Source: Saccharopolyspora kobensis
GTDB lineage: Bacteria; Actinomycetota; Actinomycetes; Mycobacteriales; Pseudonocardiaceae
Assembly (NCBI RefSeq): GCF_900108315.1
Contig: NZ_FNVB01000004.1
Coordinates: 806,001 to 870,000, forward strand
Direction of reading: 5' to 3'
DNA length: 64,000 nt
The notes under the pieces are model-generated. The model searched no databases. It worked only from the letters and a program-made list of their open reading frames with translations, and was not told the origin of the DNA. This document shows, in pieces, positions 37,831-46,779 of the stretch (within the stretch, counting starts at the first letter, position 1; each line of letters begins with the position of its first letter). The position numbers were made by a program, and so were the translations under genes.

Positions 37831-38796
37831 TCAGGAGCGGAAGGTTCGGCGGTAGGTGGCCGGGCTGGTGCCCAGGCGGTGGCGCAGGTGCTTGCGCAGC
37901 GAGGCCGCCGTGCTCAGCCCGGCCTGCTCGGCCACCGCGTCGATCGGCAGGTCCGTGGATTCCAGCAGGTGGCGGGCGTGCTCCAGGCGCTGCTGGAGCA
38001 GCCAGTCCATCGGGCTGGACCCGGTCTCGTCCCGGAACCGGCGGGTGAAGGTCCGCACGCTCGTCCCGGCGTGCGCGGCGATCTTGTCGAGGGTCAGCGG
38101 TTCGGCGAGGTGCCGCAGCAGCCAGGCGCGGGTGTTCGAGGTTCCGTTGCCGTCCGGCTCCGGCACCGGCCGCTCGATGTACTGGGCCTGGCCGCCTTCG
38201 CGCCACGGCGGCACCACGCTGGAGCGGGCCGCGCGGTTGGCCACCTCGCTGCCGTGGTCGCGGCGGATCACGTGCAGGCACAGGTCGATCCCGGCGGCCA
38301 CCCCGGCCGAGGTGAGCACGTCGCCGTCGTCGACGAACAGCACGTCCGGATCCAGGTCGACCTCCGGGTACAGGCGGCGGAAGTCATCGGCGTACGCCCA
38401 GTGCGTGGTGGCGGGCCTGCCGTCGAGCATGCCCGCCGCGGCGAGCACGAACGCGCCGGTGCAGATCGACATGATCCGGGTGCGGGCGGGCAGTCCGGCC
38501 AGGTAGTCGGCCAGTTCCGGGTCCAGGCTGCCGTCGGTGCGCGGTCCTTCGACGTGGGTGCCGGGGATGATCAGCGTGTCCGGCGAGCGCAGGTGCTCCG
38601 GCCCGGCGCTGGGCAGGACGGCGAAGCCCTTGGTCGTGGAGATCGGCCCGCCGTCCAGGCTGCACACCTGGACGTCGTAGAGCTGCTCGCCGACCGCGTC
38701 GCGGGCGCCGCCGAAGATCTGCGACGGGATCGCGAGGTCGAAGCCGACGACCTCGGGCAGTCCCAGGACGGCGATCCGGTGCGGGCTGGTGGGCAT
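37831..38796 (-). CDS. GlxA-type transcriptional regulator (DJ-1/PfpI domain plus AraC HTH)
   Basis: The 321-residue protein has an N-terminal DJ-1/PfpI-like domain (about 5-175; LPEVVGFDLAIPSQIFGG, RIMSICTGAFVLAAAG with the nucleophile-elbow Cys) and a C-terminal AraC-type domain of two HTH units (about 225-321; LTLDKIAAHAGTSVRTFTRRF and LPIDAVAEQAGLSTAASLRKH). Such proteins regulate amino acid, amine or toxin-response genes; the effector is unknown. Start is ATG 38796. It is divergent from an MFS gene about 200 bases away, which is its likely target. Confidence 0.88.
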   Translation of the reverse strand: MPTSPHRIAVLGLPEVVGFDLAIPSQIFGGARDAVGEQLYDVQVCSLDGGPISTTKGFAVLPSAGPEHLRSPDTLIIPGTHVEGPRTDGSLDPELADYLAGLPARTRIMSICTGAFVLAAAGMLDGRPATTHWAYADDFRRLYPEVDLDPDVLFVDDGDVLTSAGVAAGIDLCLHVIRRDHGSEVANRAARSSVVPPWREGGQAQYIERPVPEPDGNGTSNTRAWLLRHLAEPLTLDKIAAHAGTSVRTFTRRFRDETGSSPMDWLLQQRLEHARHLLESTDLPIDAVAEQAGLSTAASLRKHLRHRLGTSPATYRRTFRS

Positions 38797-38996
38797 GCCT
38801 GTTCCGCCTCTCCAGTGGTGGTTGCGTCCCGGGATCGAAGTCGCGTTTCGCGGTTTCTTGTGGCTGGGTTGAATCACGGGCCCCCGAGATGCGGTGAAGC
38901 AGGACTCCGGTTGGGACGAGGGCCGTGGCCGGATCTTCTCACATCTTGTCCCTCCGGCCACTGGTTCGCGTACGCCGCTTCGGTGAAGCTGGTCAG

Positions 38997-40280
38997 GTGA
39001 TCAGCACTGCGTCCGCGCGGCGCATCCACCCGGCGTGGTGGGTCGCGGCCGTCGCCTTCGTCGCCCTGGTGGGCTCCGCCGCGTTCCGCTCGATGCCCGG
39101 CGTGTTCATGAATCCGCTGCACGACGAGTTCGGCTGGCCGCACAGCGTCATCTCCGCCGCCGTCTCGCTCAACCTGCTGCTCTACGGGGTGACCGCGCCG
39201 TTCGCGGCGGCCCTGATGGACCGCTTCGGCATCCGCCGGATCACCGTCTTCGCGCTGGTGCTGATCGCGGCGGGCAGCGGCTTCACCGTGTTCATGACCG
39301 CCAGCTGGCAGCTGGTGGTCTGCTGGGGGCTGCTGGTCGGGCTGGGCACCGGTTCGATGGCGCTGGCCTTCGTGTCCACCGTGGTCGACCGGTGGTTCGT
39401 GGCGCGGCGCGGGCTGGTCAGCGGCGTGCTGACCGCGGGCAGCGCGACCGGCCAGCTGGTCTTCCTCCCGCTGGCCGCGGTGCTGGTCGACGAGTTCGGG
39501 TGGCGGATCGCCTCGCTGACCATCGCCGGGACGGCGCTGCTGGTCGCCCTGCTGGTGCTGCTGGTGATGCGCGAGCGCCCCGCCGACCTCGGGACCACCG
39601 CCTTCGGTGCGACCGGCGAGGAGCCGGAACCGGTGCGCGCCAGCGGGAATCCGGCCGCCAACGCTCTGCGCGCGCTGCGCGAAGCCGCCCGCACGCGAGC
39701 TTTCTGGCTGCTGGCAGGCGGTTTCGCGATCTGCGGGGCGAGCACGAACGGCTTGGTCAACACGCACTTCGTGCCCGCCGCGCACGATCACGGCATGCCG
39801 ACGACCACGGCCGCCGGACTGCTGGCCGTGATCGGCGTCTTCGACGTGGCGGGCACCGTGCTGTCCGGCTGGCTCACCGACAAGGTCAACCCGCGGATCC
39901 TGCTGGCCGTCTACTACACCCTGCGCGGGATCTCGCTGTTCGTGCTGCCGCAGCTGTTCGCGCCCTCGGTCGGGGCGAACATGGTGCTGTTCGTGGTGTT
40001 CTACGGGCTGGACTGGGTGGCCACGGTGCCGCCGACCATGGCGCTGTGCCGGGAGCACTTCGGGCCGCGCGCGTCGGTGGTGTTCGGCTGGGTCTTCGCC
40101 TCCCACCAGATCGGCGCGGCGGCCGTCGCCACCATCGCGGGCGTGGTGCGCGACCAGTTCGGCGACTACGCCGCGGCCTGGTACGGCGCGGGCCTGCTTT
40201 GCCTGCTGGCGACGGCCTTCTCCGTGTCGATCCGGCGCCGCGCGCCGGAGGAGGTCACCACGGTGTCAGCGTCACGGTGA
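38997..40280 (+). CDS. MFS transporter
   Basis: A 427-residue carrier with 12 predicted spans. The loop between spans 2 and 3 reads AALMDRFGIRRITVF, matching the MFS A-motif GxxxDRxGRR pattern, and WFVARRGLVSGVLTAG fits the OFA (oxalate/formate antiporter-like) group. The substrate is unknown. GTG 38997 gives a normal N-terminus; an in-frame ATG at 38925 adds 24 unlikely residues. It is divergent from the GlxA-type regulator. Its 3' end overlaps the GH64 gene on the opposite strand by 26 bases. Confidence 0.87.
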   Translation: MISTASARRIHPAWWVAAVAFVALVGSAAFRSMPGVFMNPLHDEFGWPHSVISAAVSLNLLLYGVTAPFAAALMDRFGIRRITVFALVLIAAGSGFTVFMTASWQLVVCWGLLVGLGTGSMALAFVSTVVDRWFVARRGLVSGVLTAGSATGQLVFLPLAAVLVDEFGWRIASLTIAGTALLVALLVLLVMRERPADLGTTAFGATGEEPEPVRASGNPAANALRALREAARTRAFWLLAGGFAICGASTNGLVNTHFVPAAHDHGMPTTTAAGLLAVIGVFDVAGTVLSGWLTDKVNPRILLAVYYTLRGISLFVLPQLFAPSVGANMVLFVVFYGLDWVATVPPTMALCREHFGPRASVVFGWVFASHQIGAAAVATIAGVVRDQFGDYAAAWYGAGLLCLLATAFSVSIRRRAPEEVTTVSASR

Positions 40281-41442
40281 TCGACGTCGGCGCGTTGTCC
40301 TGGACGTAGGAGGCGAAGCCGGCCACGTCGTCGAAGGCGAAGCCGTAGGCCTTGCCGTCCTCGGTGTTCTCGTGCATCACCTTCGAGTAGTGGTTGGTGA
40401 TGTCGTGCCGGTAGAAGGCCGCCGGATCGGTGCCCGGCTGGTCGGCGGAGTCCAGCAGGATCGAGCGGTTGAAGCCGGCGCCGAGGATCGCCGCGACCGG
40501 GCCGGTGATGCCGTCGTTCGGCGCGGCCAGCGCACCGTCGCAGAACAGCACGTCCCGCGTGGACGGCTTGCCGATGGGCTTCACGCCGCCGTCGAAGTTG
40601 AAGGTGTCGCCGGAGACCTGGCCGGTGAAGACCTTGCCGTTGTCGGTGTCGATCCGCAGCTGGGTGCCCTGGTACTTCGACCAGACCTCGTCGATGTAGG
40701 AGTCGTAGTAGGTGCCGGAGAACTTGCCGAGGTCCAGCCCGTGGCCCGGCGCGATCACCCGCAGGTCGTCCTGGCGCAGCCCGGCGAAGTCGGGGTGCTC
40801 GGCGACACCGCTGAGGATCCGCTCCCGGCCGCCCGCGGGCACCGTGCCGGTGGTCTGGTCCGCGGCGCCCCGCAGGTGGATCGACAGCGGCACGCTGAAC
40901 ATGTCGACCATCGTGGTGTTGCAGTACATCCCGTCGGCCTTGAGGGTGAACTCGACGGTGTCGTGCAGGATCCCGTAGTTCGGGTCGCTGTCCACCCAGC
41001 CCGCCGGGTACTGCAGCGCGGGCTTGCCGTCGCCGCCGACGACGACCTTGAACTTCAGCTTCTCGCCGAGCGCGAAGTAGATCCGGCCGGACATGCTGGG
41101 CAGGTTCAGCTGGGTGTCGCCGCTGCCCGCCAGCGGGATGGCGTAGTCGGCGTAGCCGTCGGATCCGTTGTCGGACTCCGAGACCGGCACCAGCTGCCCC
41201 TCCGGGGTGACCCGGGACTGCTCGCCGGTGTCGAGGTTGGTGCCGACGACGTAGACGTGGATCGAGGCGTTGTCGAACTGGCCGCTGGAGTTGACGATCG
41301 TCAGCGGCAGCGGGACCTCCGGCGCGCGGCGACCGGCCAGCGGGGGCACCGCGAGAGCGGGGGAGGCGGCCAGGCCGCCGAGGGCGGGCACGGCGAGGGC
41401 GGCGGCGGAAACACCGCGGAGGAAGGATCGTCTGCTGGGCAC
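40255..41442 (-). CDS. Secreted glycoside hydrolase family 64 beta-1,3-glucanase
   Basis: The 395-residue protein has a Tat signal (SRRSFLRGVSAAALAVPAL, with twin arginine) cleaved near ASPALA. The mature domain shows GH64/thaumatin-like features: PLTIVNSSGQFDNASIHVYV, SGRIYFALGEKLKFKV, DNGKVFTGQVSGDTFNF, VLFCDGALAAPND, and HENTEDGKAYGFAFDDV near the end. GH64 enzymes release laminari-oligosaccharides from beta-1,3-glucan, as in fungal walls. The GTG start at 41442 has GAAGGGAC upstream. It converges on and overlaps the MFS gene by 26 bases. Confidence 0.88.
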   Translation of the reverse strand: MPSRRSFLRGVSAAALAVPALGGLAASPALAVPPLAGRRAPEVPLPLTIVNSSGQFDNASIHVYVVGTNLDTGEQSRVTPEGQLVPVSESDNGSDGYADYAIPLAGSGDTQLNLPSMSGRIYFALGEKLKFKVVVGGDGKPALQYPAGWVDSDPNYGILHDTVEFTLKADGMYCNTTMVDMFSVPLSIHLRGAADQTTGTVPAGGRERILSGVAEHPDFAGLRQDDLRVIAPGHGLDLGKFSGTYYDSYIDEVWSKYQGTQLRIDTDNGKVFTGQVSGDTFNFDGGVKPIGKPSTRDVLFCDGALAAPNDGITGPVAAILGAGFNRSILLDSADQPGTDPAAFYRHDITNHYSKVMHENTEDGKAYGFAFDDVAGFASYVQDNAPTSITVTLTPW

Positions 41443-41638
41443 GGCGCGTCCCTTCGGTCGGAATTGGTTCGGGAGCGCAACAATTGTGGGAACGCCCTCA
41501 CCAACCGCCAATACGCCGGAACGCCGTCGGCCGCTGCCCGATCCGGAGCAACCGGCGAGTCATTTCCGGACAACTCCGAGGTTCCGGGCGTGCGCGCCGC
41601 ACCGGGGGATATCCCTACCGGCGTTCCCGCATTTGCCG

Positions 41639-41675
41639 GAAACCGCCGATGTCCGGTCGATTTCGCACGAAATCG
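41639..41675. repeat. GGTCGATTTCGC palindromic repeat, copy 2
   Basis: GAAACC at 41639, then the palindrome CGATTTCG-CA-CGAAATCG at 41658-41675. The order and spacing match copy 1 at 31260-31297 (GAAACC to GGTCGA: 16 against 15 bases). Confidence 0.55.
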
Positions 41676-41727
41676 GCGCAGCGCGCGACGTCGGGTTCTG
41701 CGGCTCCGTCCGCGCTGGTGATCGGTC

Positions 41728-41767
41728 GTGAGCGTTCTGGGGTGCTGTGGCGCCCCAGAACGCTCAC
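41728..41767 (-). terminator. Terminator of the PAF-acetylhydrolase-like gene
   Basis: A perfect 15-bp stem (GTGAGCGTTCTGGGG against CCCCAGAACGCTCAC) with the ten-base loop TGCTGTGGCG, 34 bases beyond the stop of the minus-strand esterase gene. Confidence 0.85.
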
Positions 41768-41801
41768 GGGGCAGTGGGAACGGAACCGCTCGTGGTTCGG
41801 C

Positions 41802-42989
41802 TCAGGCCGTGAAGCGGACCTGCGGGTAGGCCGGGGAGGGGCCGTCGAGGAGGCCGTTGTCGCGGTGCCTGATGTGGAGGTCGAAGAAGGCCCGGACGTA
41901 GGCGCGCAGCGCGTTGGCGTCCGCGCGCGGGTCGGCCGGGTCGGTCGCGCCGACGAGCACGTCCATGTCCTGCGCGCTGAGGACGCCCGCTTCGCGCAGC
42001 TGCGGGGCGAATACCACCAGGTCGTTGAACGAGTTGTGCGCCGCCGTGACCATCTGCAGCGCTCGCCGCCAGCCGCGCAGGTTCGACCAGAACTCGCTGA
42101 TCAGCTCGTGGTCCTGGTCGCTCGGATCCGCCGCGAACAGCAGGAACGGCCGGTCCAGGCCCTCGGTGACCACCGTGCCCCACGGGTCCTCGCGGGTGCC
42201 CAGCGGACCGTCCAGGTCGACTCCGGCGGTGATGCGCGGGTGGTCGTGCATCGACTGCGCGGTCGTCGCGCCGCCCAGCGAGTGCCCGTACATGCCGATC
42301 GAACCCAGGTCCAGCGCGCCGGGCAGGATGCGGCCGCCGAGCTGGCCGAGTACGAAACCGACGTCGACGACCCGGATCGCCATCTCGCGCTTGAACGTCT
42401 CGAACGACTCCGGATCCGCCTGCCGGTTCACCTCGATCCGGCCACCGGGGAACTCCACCTCGGTCGGGTCGTGCGTGTGGTCCAGCGACACCACGGCGTA
42501 CCCGTGGCTCGCGAGGTCCTCGGCCAGCAGCGAGCCGAAGGCCCGCGACATCAGGTGGCCGGGCGAGTGGAGCAGCACCGGTAGCGGCCCGCCGCCGAGT
42601 TCGACCGGAGCATCGCGGTGCGAGTGCGTCCGCGTGGCGGCCCAGTCGACGGTGCCCACCGGGATCTGCGGCGGGATCGCCACGGTGCCCTCGGCCGCGG
42701 TGCGCGCGAAGTGCTCGGCCAGCGCGCGAGTCATGTGCGGCGCCACCGGGTGGCCGCCCGCGCGCTGCGCCGGGTACCGGACCGTCACCATCAGCTCGCG
42801 GAAGGGCTTCTCCGGCGCCCACGGATCGGGGCGGGAGCTGTCGATCAGGTGGAGATCGGTGATGCCCACCCGGTGCGGGCCGGTCGGCGCGGGCAGCTCC
42901 AGCCGCACTCGCTGCCTGGTGCCCGCCGCCGCGGTCGCCGCAGTCGCGGTGACGGCCAGGCCGGCGAGGAAGAGTCGTCTGCCGATCAT
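41802..42989 (-). CDS. Secreted alpha/beta hydrolase, platelet-activating-factor acetylhydrolase-like
   Basis: A 395-residue protein with an N-terminal signal (RRLFLAGLAVTATAATAAAG). The hydrolase core has PLPVLLHSPGHLMSRAFGS for the oxyanion region, the catalytic Ser in YGHSLGGATTAQ, and an Asp in VDLDGPL. The layout fits the PAF-AH/lipase group, which cleaves short acyl esters; the true substrate is unknown. The start is ATG 42989. A strong terminator follows, and the spermidine-synthase-like gene diverges from its start. Confidence 0.85.
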   Translation of the reverse strand: MIGRRLFLAGLAVTATAATAAAGTRQRVRLELPAPTGPHRVGITDLHLIDSSRPDPWAPEKPFRELMVTVRYPAQRAGGHPVAPHMTRALAEHFARTAAEGTVAIPPQIPVGTVDWAATRTHSHRDAPVELGGGPLPVLLHSPGHLMSRAFGSLLAEDLASHGYAVVSLDHTHDPTEVEFPGGRIEVNRQADPESFETFKREMAIRVVDVGFVLGQLGGRILPGALDLGSIGMYGHSLGGATTAQSMHDHPRITAGVDLDGPLGTREDPWGTVVTEGLDRPFLLFAADPSDQDHELISEFWSNLRGWRRALQMVTAAHNSFNDLVVFAPQLREAGVLSAQDMDVLVGATDPADPRADANALRAYVRAFFDLHIRHRDNGLLDGPSPAYPQVRFTA

Positions 42990-43063
42990 GCGCTCCCCTA
43001 ACGCTCGAATCGGTCCCCGATGATGATCGTAAAGCCGATGCGAGAGCCGGTCAGCGGATTGGT

Positions 43064-43069
43064 TAACGT
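43064..43069 (+). promoter_or_regulatory. -10 element of a leaderless transcript
   Basis: TAACGT lies seven bases before ATG 43077 inside GGTTAACGTTG. The spacing predicts transcription from the start codon. A similar GTTAACGTT stands at 63974-63982 near the right edge. Confidence 0.45.
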
Positions 43070-43076
43070 TGCTGCG

Positions 43077-43733
43077 ATGGCAGAACTAGTCGCGCGCGGC
43101 GAGTCCGAGCGTGGCGAACTCGCGCTGCTGCGCCGGGACGACGTGCTGGAGCTCCGGGTCAACGGCGTGTTCGTCATGGACACCGCGCACACCGCAACCG
43201 AACGGGAACTCGCCACCGCCACGCTGCGCGCCGTGGGCGCGGCGCGGTTGCGGGTGCTGATCGGCGGGCTGGGACTGGGTTTCACGCTGCGCGAGGTGCT
43301 GGCCGATCCGCGGGTGGAGGAAGCGCACGTCGTCGAGATCGAGCCGGATCTGCTGACGTGGCACCGGGACGGACTGGTGCCGCACACCGTCGCCGCGGTC
43401 CGCGACGAGCGGGTCCGCTGGCACCTCGGCGACGTCGCCGAGGTGCTCGCCGCCCAGCCGCCGGATCACTTCGACGTCGTGCTGCTCGACGTGGACAACG
43501 GGCCCGACTTCCTGGTCTACGACGCCAACTCCGCGATCTACCGCGGCGAATTCCTCGCGCGCAGCGCGGAGAAGCTGACTTCCGGCGGCACGCTGGCGAT
43601 CTGGTCGGCCGACACCTCACCCGCGCTGCGGGCCGCGCTGCACGAGGTGTTCGGCAACTGCGAGGAACTGGCGATCCCGGTGCGGCTCGGCCGGCACGAG
43701 ACGACCTACCACCTGTTCCTCGCCGTCCGCTAG
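43077..43733 (+). CDS. Spermidine-synthase-like methyltransferase-fold protein
   Basis: From ATG 43077 the protein has 218 residues. The SAM-type nucleotide loop is RVLIGGLGLGFTLREVL, followed by AHVVEIEPDLLTWHRDG with the acidic end of strand 2, and FDVVLLDVDNGPDF. This resembles spermidine synthases, but an aminopropyltransferase active site is not evident, so the reaction is open. The frame continues to an ATG at 43020, yet the leaderless promoter favours 43077. Its stop overlaps ogt (opposite strand) by four bases. Confidence 0.8.
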   Translation: MAELVARGESERGELALLRRDDVLELRVNGVFVMDTAHTATERELATATLRAVGAARLRVLIGGLGLGFTLREVLADPRVEEAHVVEIEPDLLTWHRDGLVPHTVAAVRDERVRWHLGDVAEVLAAQPPDHFDVVLLDVDNGPDFLVYDANSAIYRGEFLARSAEKLTSGGTLAIWSADTSPALRAALHEVFGNCEELAIPVRLGRHETTYHLFLAVR

Positions 43734-44251
43734 GACTCCAGCAGGTCGAGTTCGAGCAGGCTGGGTTCGATGATCCCCTCCAGCACCAGCAGCTTCCGCT
43801 TGGCCTCCAGGCCGGGGCCGAAGCCGCCGAGCCCGCCGCCGCTGGCCAGCACCCGGTGGCACGGCACGATCAGCGGGATCGGGTTGTTGCCCATGATCGT
43901 GCCGACCGCGCGCGAGGCCTCCGGTCGTCCCGAGAGCTCGGCCAGCCGCTTGTAGCTCACCGCTTCGCCGAAGGGCACGAGCTCGAACAGGGTGCGCAGC
44001 ACGTGCAGCCGCAAGCCCTGCATCGGCTCCCACTCGATCGGCACGTCGAACTCGCGGCGGCGGCGCGCGAAGTACTCGTCGAGCTGCCGGGCGGTCTCGG
44101 CCGCCACCCCGGTGTCGCGCACCAGCTCCGCGTCGTACTCGCCGAGCACCTCCTCGGGCCCGGCGAAGGCGATCTGGCGCACCCCGGACGCACCGGCCAC
44201 CACGGTCAGCGGCCCGACCGGGCTCGCCAGCACGCTCCACGACAGCGACAT
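43730..44251 (-). CDS. ogt: Methylated-DNA-[protein]-cysteine S-methyltransferase
   Basis: A 173-residue suicide repair protein that removes alkyl groups from O6-alkylguanine. The active-site motif is PLIVPCHRVL near residue 128; the HTH is PFGEAVSYKRLAELSGRPEA and the asparagine hinge is GTIMGNNP. Length is normal for Ogt without the Ada domain. It is convergent with the spermidine-synthase-like gene (four-base overlap) and divergent from pepQ across a gap holding a decayed repeat. Confidence 0.95.
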   Translation of the reverse strand: MSLSWSVLASPVGPLTVVAGASGVRQIAFAGPEEVLGEYDAELVRDTGVAAETARQLDEYFARRRREFDVPIEWEPMQGLRLHVLRTLFELVPFGEAVSYKRLAELSGRPEASRAVGTIMGNNPIPLIVPCHRVLASGGGLGGFGPGLEAKRKLLVLEGIIEPSLLELDLLES

Positions 44252-44275
44252 GCCCGAACCTCGAATTCTTCCAGC

Positions 44276-44387
44276 GGTTGGTCTGCGCGGCGGAACCTCA
44301 GCGTCCGCCCGGCCGCGGGATCGGTGTTCTCGTGTATGCCCGGCGAACGGGCTGTCCTCGTCGGCGAACGCTGAGAACCCGCGGCGG
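44276..44387 (+). repeat. Intergenic repeat, degenerate copy C
   Basis: Segments align in order with copies A and B: GGTTGGTCTGCGCGGCGGAA against GGGTGGTCGCTTGGCGGAA, GGCCGCGGGATC, GGGCTGTCCTCGTCGGCGAA, and GCTGAGAACCCGCGG. It is shorter and diverged. It occupies much of the 304-base divergent gap between ogt and pepQ (44252-44555); the rest is promoter DNA. Confidence 0.65.
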
Positions 44388-44543
44388 TGCGAGTTGACGG
44401 CCCACTCGCCGAAAAGCGCGAGCGGCGCACGCCGCTCATGCAGGGAACCGTATCGCTCAGCACCGACAAAGCGCTGCGCACAAGGCCGTGGCGGCTTCCC
44501 GCCGACCGCCGAGCTGACCAGGTCCGGGCACTGGTCCGCGGGT

Positions 44544-44549
44544 TAGGCT
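44544..44549 (+). promoter_or_regulatory. -10 element of a leaderless pepQ transcript
   Basis: TAGGCT ends six bases ahead of the pepQ ATG at 44556, so the message should start on the ATG. No ribosome binding site is present. No clear -35 is seen. Confidence 0.5.
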
Positions 44550-44555
44550 CCGGAC

Positions 44556-45665
44556 ATGTCCGAAGCGCACTCCCACCGACGGCAAGCCCTCCGCGACCGC
44601 CTGCGCGCGCAGGAACTGGACGCGATCCTGGTGACCGATCTGCTCAACATCCGCTACCTCACCGGCTTCACCGGGTCCAACGCCGCGCTGGTGGTCCACG
44701 CCGCCGACGAGCCGGGTGCCGAGTCGCGGACGGTGTTCTGCACCGACGGCCGCTACCTGACGCAGGCCCAGGAGCAGGTCCCGGACCTGGAGCGGGTGAT
44801 CGACCGGGCGAGCGATCTGACGCTGGCCGACCGCATCGGCTCCGCGGCCGCCGAGCACCGCCGCGTCGGGTTCGAGAGCCAGCACGTCACCGTCGACCGC
44901 CGCGACGTGCTGGCCGAGGCCGCGGGCAAGGCCGAGCTGGTGCGCGCGCCGGGCCACGTCGAGCACCTGCGGCTGGTCAAGGACGAGACCGAGATCGAGG
45001 CGCTGCGGATGGCCTGCGCCGCCGCCGACCGGGCGCTGGCCGATCTGATCGAGCACGGCGGGCTGCGCCCCGGCCGCACCGAGCTGGAGGTCGCCCGCGA
45101 GCTCGACTCGCGGATGCTGGACCACGGCGCCGCCGGGCCGTCGTTCGACACGATCATCGCCTTCGGCGCGAACTCCGCGGTTCCGCACCACCGGCCGACC
45201 GACGCGGTGCTGGCCACCGGGGACTTCGTCAAGATGGACTTCGGCGCGCTGGTCGACGGCTACCACTCGGACATGACCCGCACCGTGGTGGTGGGCAAGC
45301 CCGCCGACTGGCAGCGCGAGATCTACGAGCTGGTGCGCACCTCGCAGGCCGCCGGGCGGGCGGCCGTCCAGGACGGCGCCGACGTGCGCGAGGTGGACAC
45401 CGCGGCGCGGAAGGTGATCGAGGACGCCGGGTACGGCGAGCAGTTCCTGCACGGCCTCGGGCACGGCGTCGGGCTGGAGATCCACGAGGCACCGACGTTG
45501 TCCCAGCGGGGAGACGGTAGAATCAGCGCCGGGATGGCGGTCACCGTCGAGCCTGGCGTTTATCTGGCGGGGCGGGGCGGGGTCCGCATCGAGGACACGC
45601 TGGTCGTGCGTCCCAGCACGCCGGAGCTCCTCACCTTGACGACGAAGGAGCTCGTCGCAGTCTGA
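44556..45665 (+). CDS. pepQ: Xaa-Pro aminopeptidase / M24 dipeptidase
   Basis: A 369-residue M24 metallopeptidase. An N-terminal creatinase-like domain (about 1-135; [15 protein letters not shown]) precedes the pita-bread catalytic domain. Metal ligands are visible: two Asp in [17 protein letters not shown], His in [13 protein letters not shown], Glu in TVEPGVY and Glu in VRIEDT. It removes N-terminal residues ahead of proline. The order pepQ-efp-nusB is conserved in actinobacteria, which links it to the interrupted aro cluster upstream. Confidence 0.93.
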   Translation: MSEAHSHRRQALRDRLRAQELDAILVTDLLNIRYLTGFTGSNAALVVHAADEPGAESRTVFCTDGRYLTQAQEQVPDLERVIDRASDLTLADRIGSAAAEHRRVGFESQHVTVDRRDVLAEAAGKAELVRAPGHVEHLRLVKDETEIEALRMACAAADRALADLIEHGGLRPGRTELEVARELDSRMLDHGAAGPSFDTIIAFGANSAVPHHRPTDAVLATGDFVKMDFGALVDGYHSDMTRTVVVGKPADWQREIYELVRTSQAAGRAAVQDGADVREVDTAARKVIEDAGYGEQFLHGLGHGVGLEIHEAPTLSQRGDGRISAGMAVTVEPGVYLAGRGGVRIEDTLVVRPSTPELLTLTTKELVAV

Positions 45666-45747
45666 CGCACTGCAGTGCGCCGACACCGCCGGAATCTCGA
45701 TTCGGCGGAACACGCCCGAAGCCATCACCACAGGAGAAGATCCCCAC

Positions 45748-46314
45748 GTGGCATCCACGAACGACCTGAAGAACGGACTGGTGCTCAACATCGACGGCCA
45801 GCTCTGGTCCGTCGTGAACTTCCAGCACGTCAAGCCCGGCAAGGGTGGCGCCTTCGTGCGCACCACGCTGAAGAACGTGCTCTCCGGCAAGGTCGTGGAC
45901 AAGACCTTCAACGCCGGGGTGAAGGTGGAGACCGCGAACGTCGACCGCCGCGAGATGACCTACCTCTACGACGACGGCACCGACTACGTGTTCATGGACC
46001 CGGACACCTACGACCAGGTCAACATCTCGCGCGAGGTCGTCGGCGACGCGGCGAACTACATGCTGGAGAACAGCACCGTGTCGGTGGCCCGCCACGACGG
46101 CGAGCCGCTGTACATCGAGCTGCCCGCCTCGGTCGAGCTGGTCGTCCAGCACACCGACCCGGGCCTGCAGGGCGACCGCTCCACCGGTGGCACCAAGCCC
46201 GCCACCCTGGAGACCGGTGCCGAGATCCAGGTGCCGCTGTTCCTCAACACCGGTGACAAGGTCAAGGTCGACCCGCGCGACGGCCGGTACCTCAGCCGCG
46301 TCAACAGCAAATGA
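45748..46314 (+). CDS. efp: Translation elongation factor P
   Basis: A 188-residue EF-P, which rescues ribosomes stalled at polyproline. Three beta-barrel domains are seen: domain I with the tip loop [10 protein letters not shown] (about residues 29-38), domain II with [19 protein letters not shown], and domain III ending [25 protein letters not shown] 45748 follows AGGAGA. It sits between pepQ and nusB as usual. Confidence 0.97.
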   Translation: MASTNDLKNGLVLNIDGQLWSVVNFQHVKPGKGGAFVRTTLKNVLSGKVVDKTFNAGVKVETANVDRREMTYLYDDGTDYVFMDPDTYDQVNISREVVGDAANYMLENSTVSVARHDGEPLYIELPASVELVVQHTDPGLQGDRSTGGTKPATLETGAEIQVPLFLNTGDKVKVDPRDGRYLSRVNSK

Positions 46315-46356
46315 GCGCCTGCCCGTCGGCCACCGCGGCCGGGAAGAGGGTGTGAG

Positions 46357-46779
46357 GTGGGTTCACGGAGCAAGGCGCGCAAGCGCGCGGTGGACTTCCT
46401 CTACGAGGCCGACCAGCGCGGCGTGGACGCGGTGACCCTGCTGTCCGACCGGGTCGGCTCCCCGGAGGTGCCGCCGGTCGCCGACTACACCGTCACCCTG
46501 GTGGAGGGTGTCACGGAGAACCGCGGCCGGATCGACGAGCTGCTCACCCAGCACGCCGAGGGCTGGTCGCTGGACCGGATGCCCGCGGTGGACCGCTCGG
46601 TGCTGCGGCTGGGCCTCTACGAGCTGCTGTGGAGCGAGGACGTCCCGCCGGCCGTGGCGATCGACGAAGCCGTCGAGCTGGTCAAGGCCCTGTCCACGGA
46701 CGACTCGCCGCGCTTCGTCAACGGCATCCTGGGCCGCATCGCGGGCATCAGCAACCGCCTCCGCAAGACGGTCAAGTAA
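46357..46779 (+). CDS. nusB: Transcription antitermination factor NusB
   Basis: A 140-residue helical protein that joins NusE in rRNA antitermination. SKARKRAVDFLYEADQRG at the start binds BoxA RNA, and the core has AVDRSVLRLGLYELLW and VAIDEAVELVKALSTDDSPRFVNGILG. GTG 46357 lies behind GGAAGAGGG. Its stop codon lies inside the last codons of the extended bldD frame on the other strand (eight-base overlap). Confidence 0.96.
   Translation: MGSRSKARKRAVDFLYEADQRGVDAVTLLSDRVGSPEVPPVADYTVTLVEGVTENRGRIDELLTQHAEGWSLDRMPAVDRSVLRLGLYELLWSEDVPPAVAIDEAVELVKALSTDDSPRFVNGILGRIAGISNRLRKTVK

Larger units (their letters stand above)
41443..41801. other. 359-base gap with a repeat and a terminator
   Basis: This region holds the probable promoter of the GH64 gene near its left side (AACAATTGTGGGAACGC), the GGTCGATTTCGC repeat copy at 41639-41675, and a terminator at 41728-41767. 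I see no gene in it on either strand. Confidence 0.5.
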
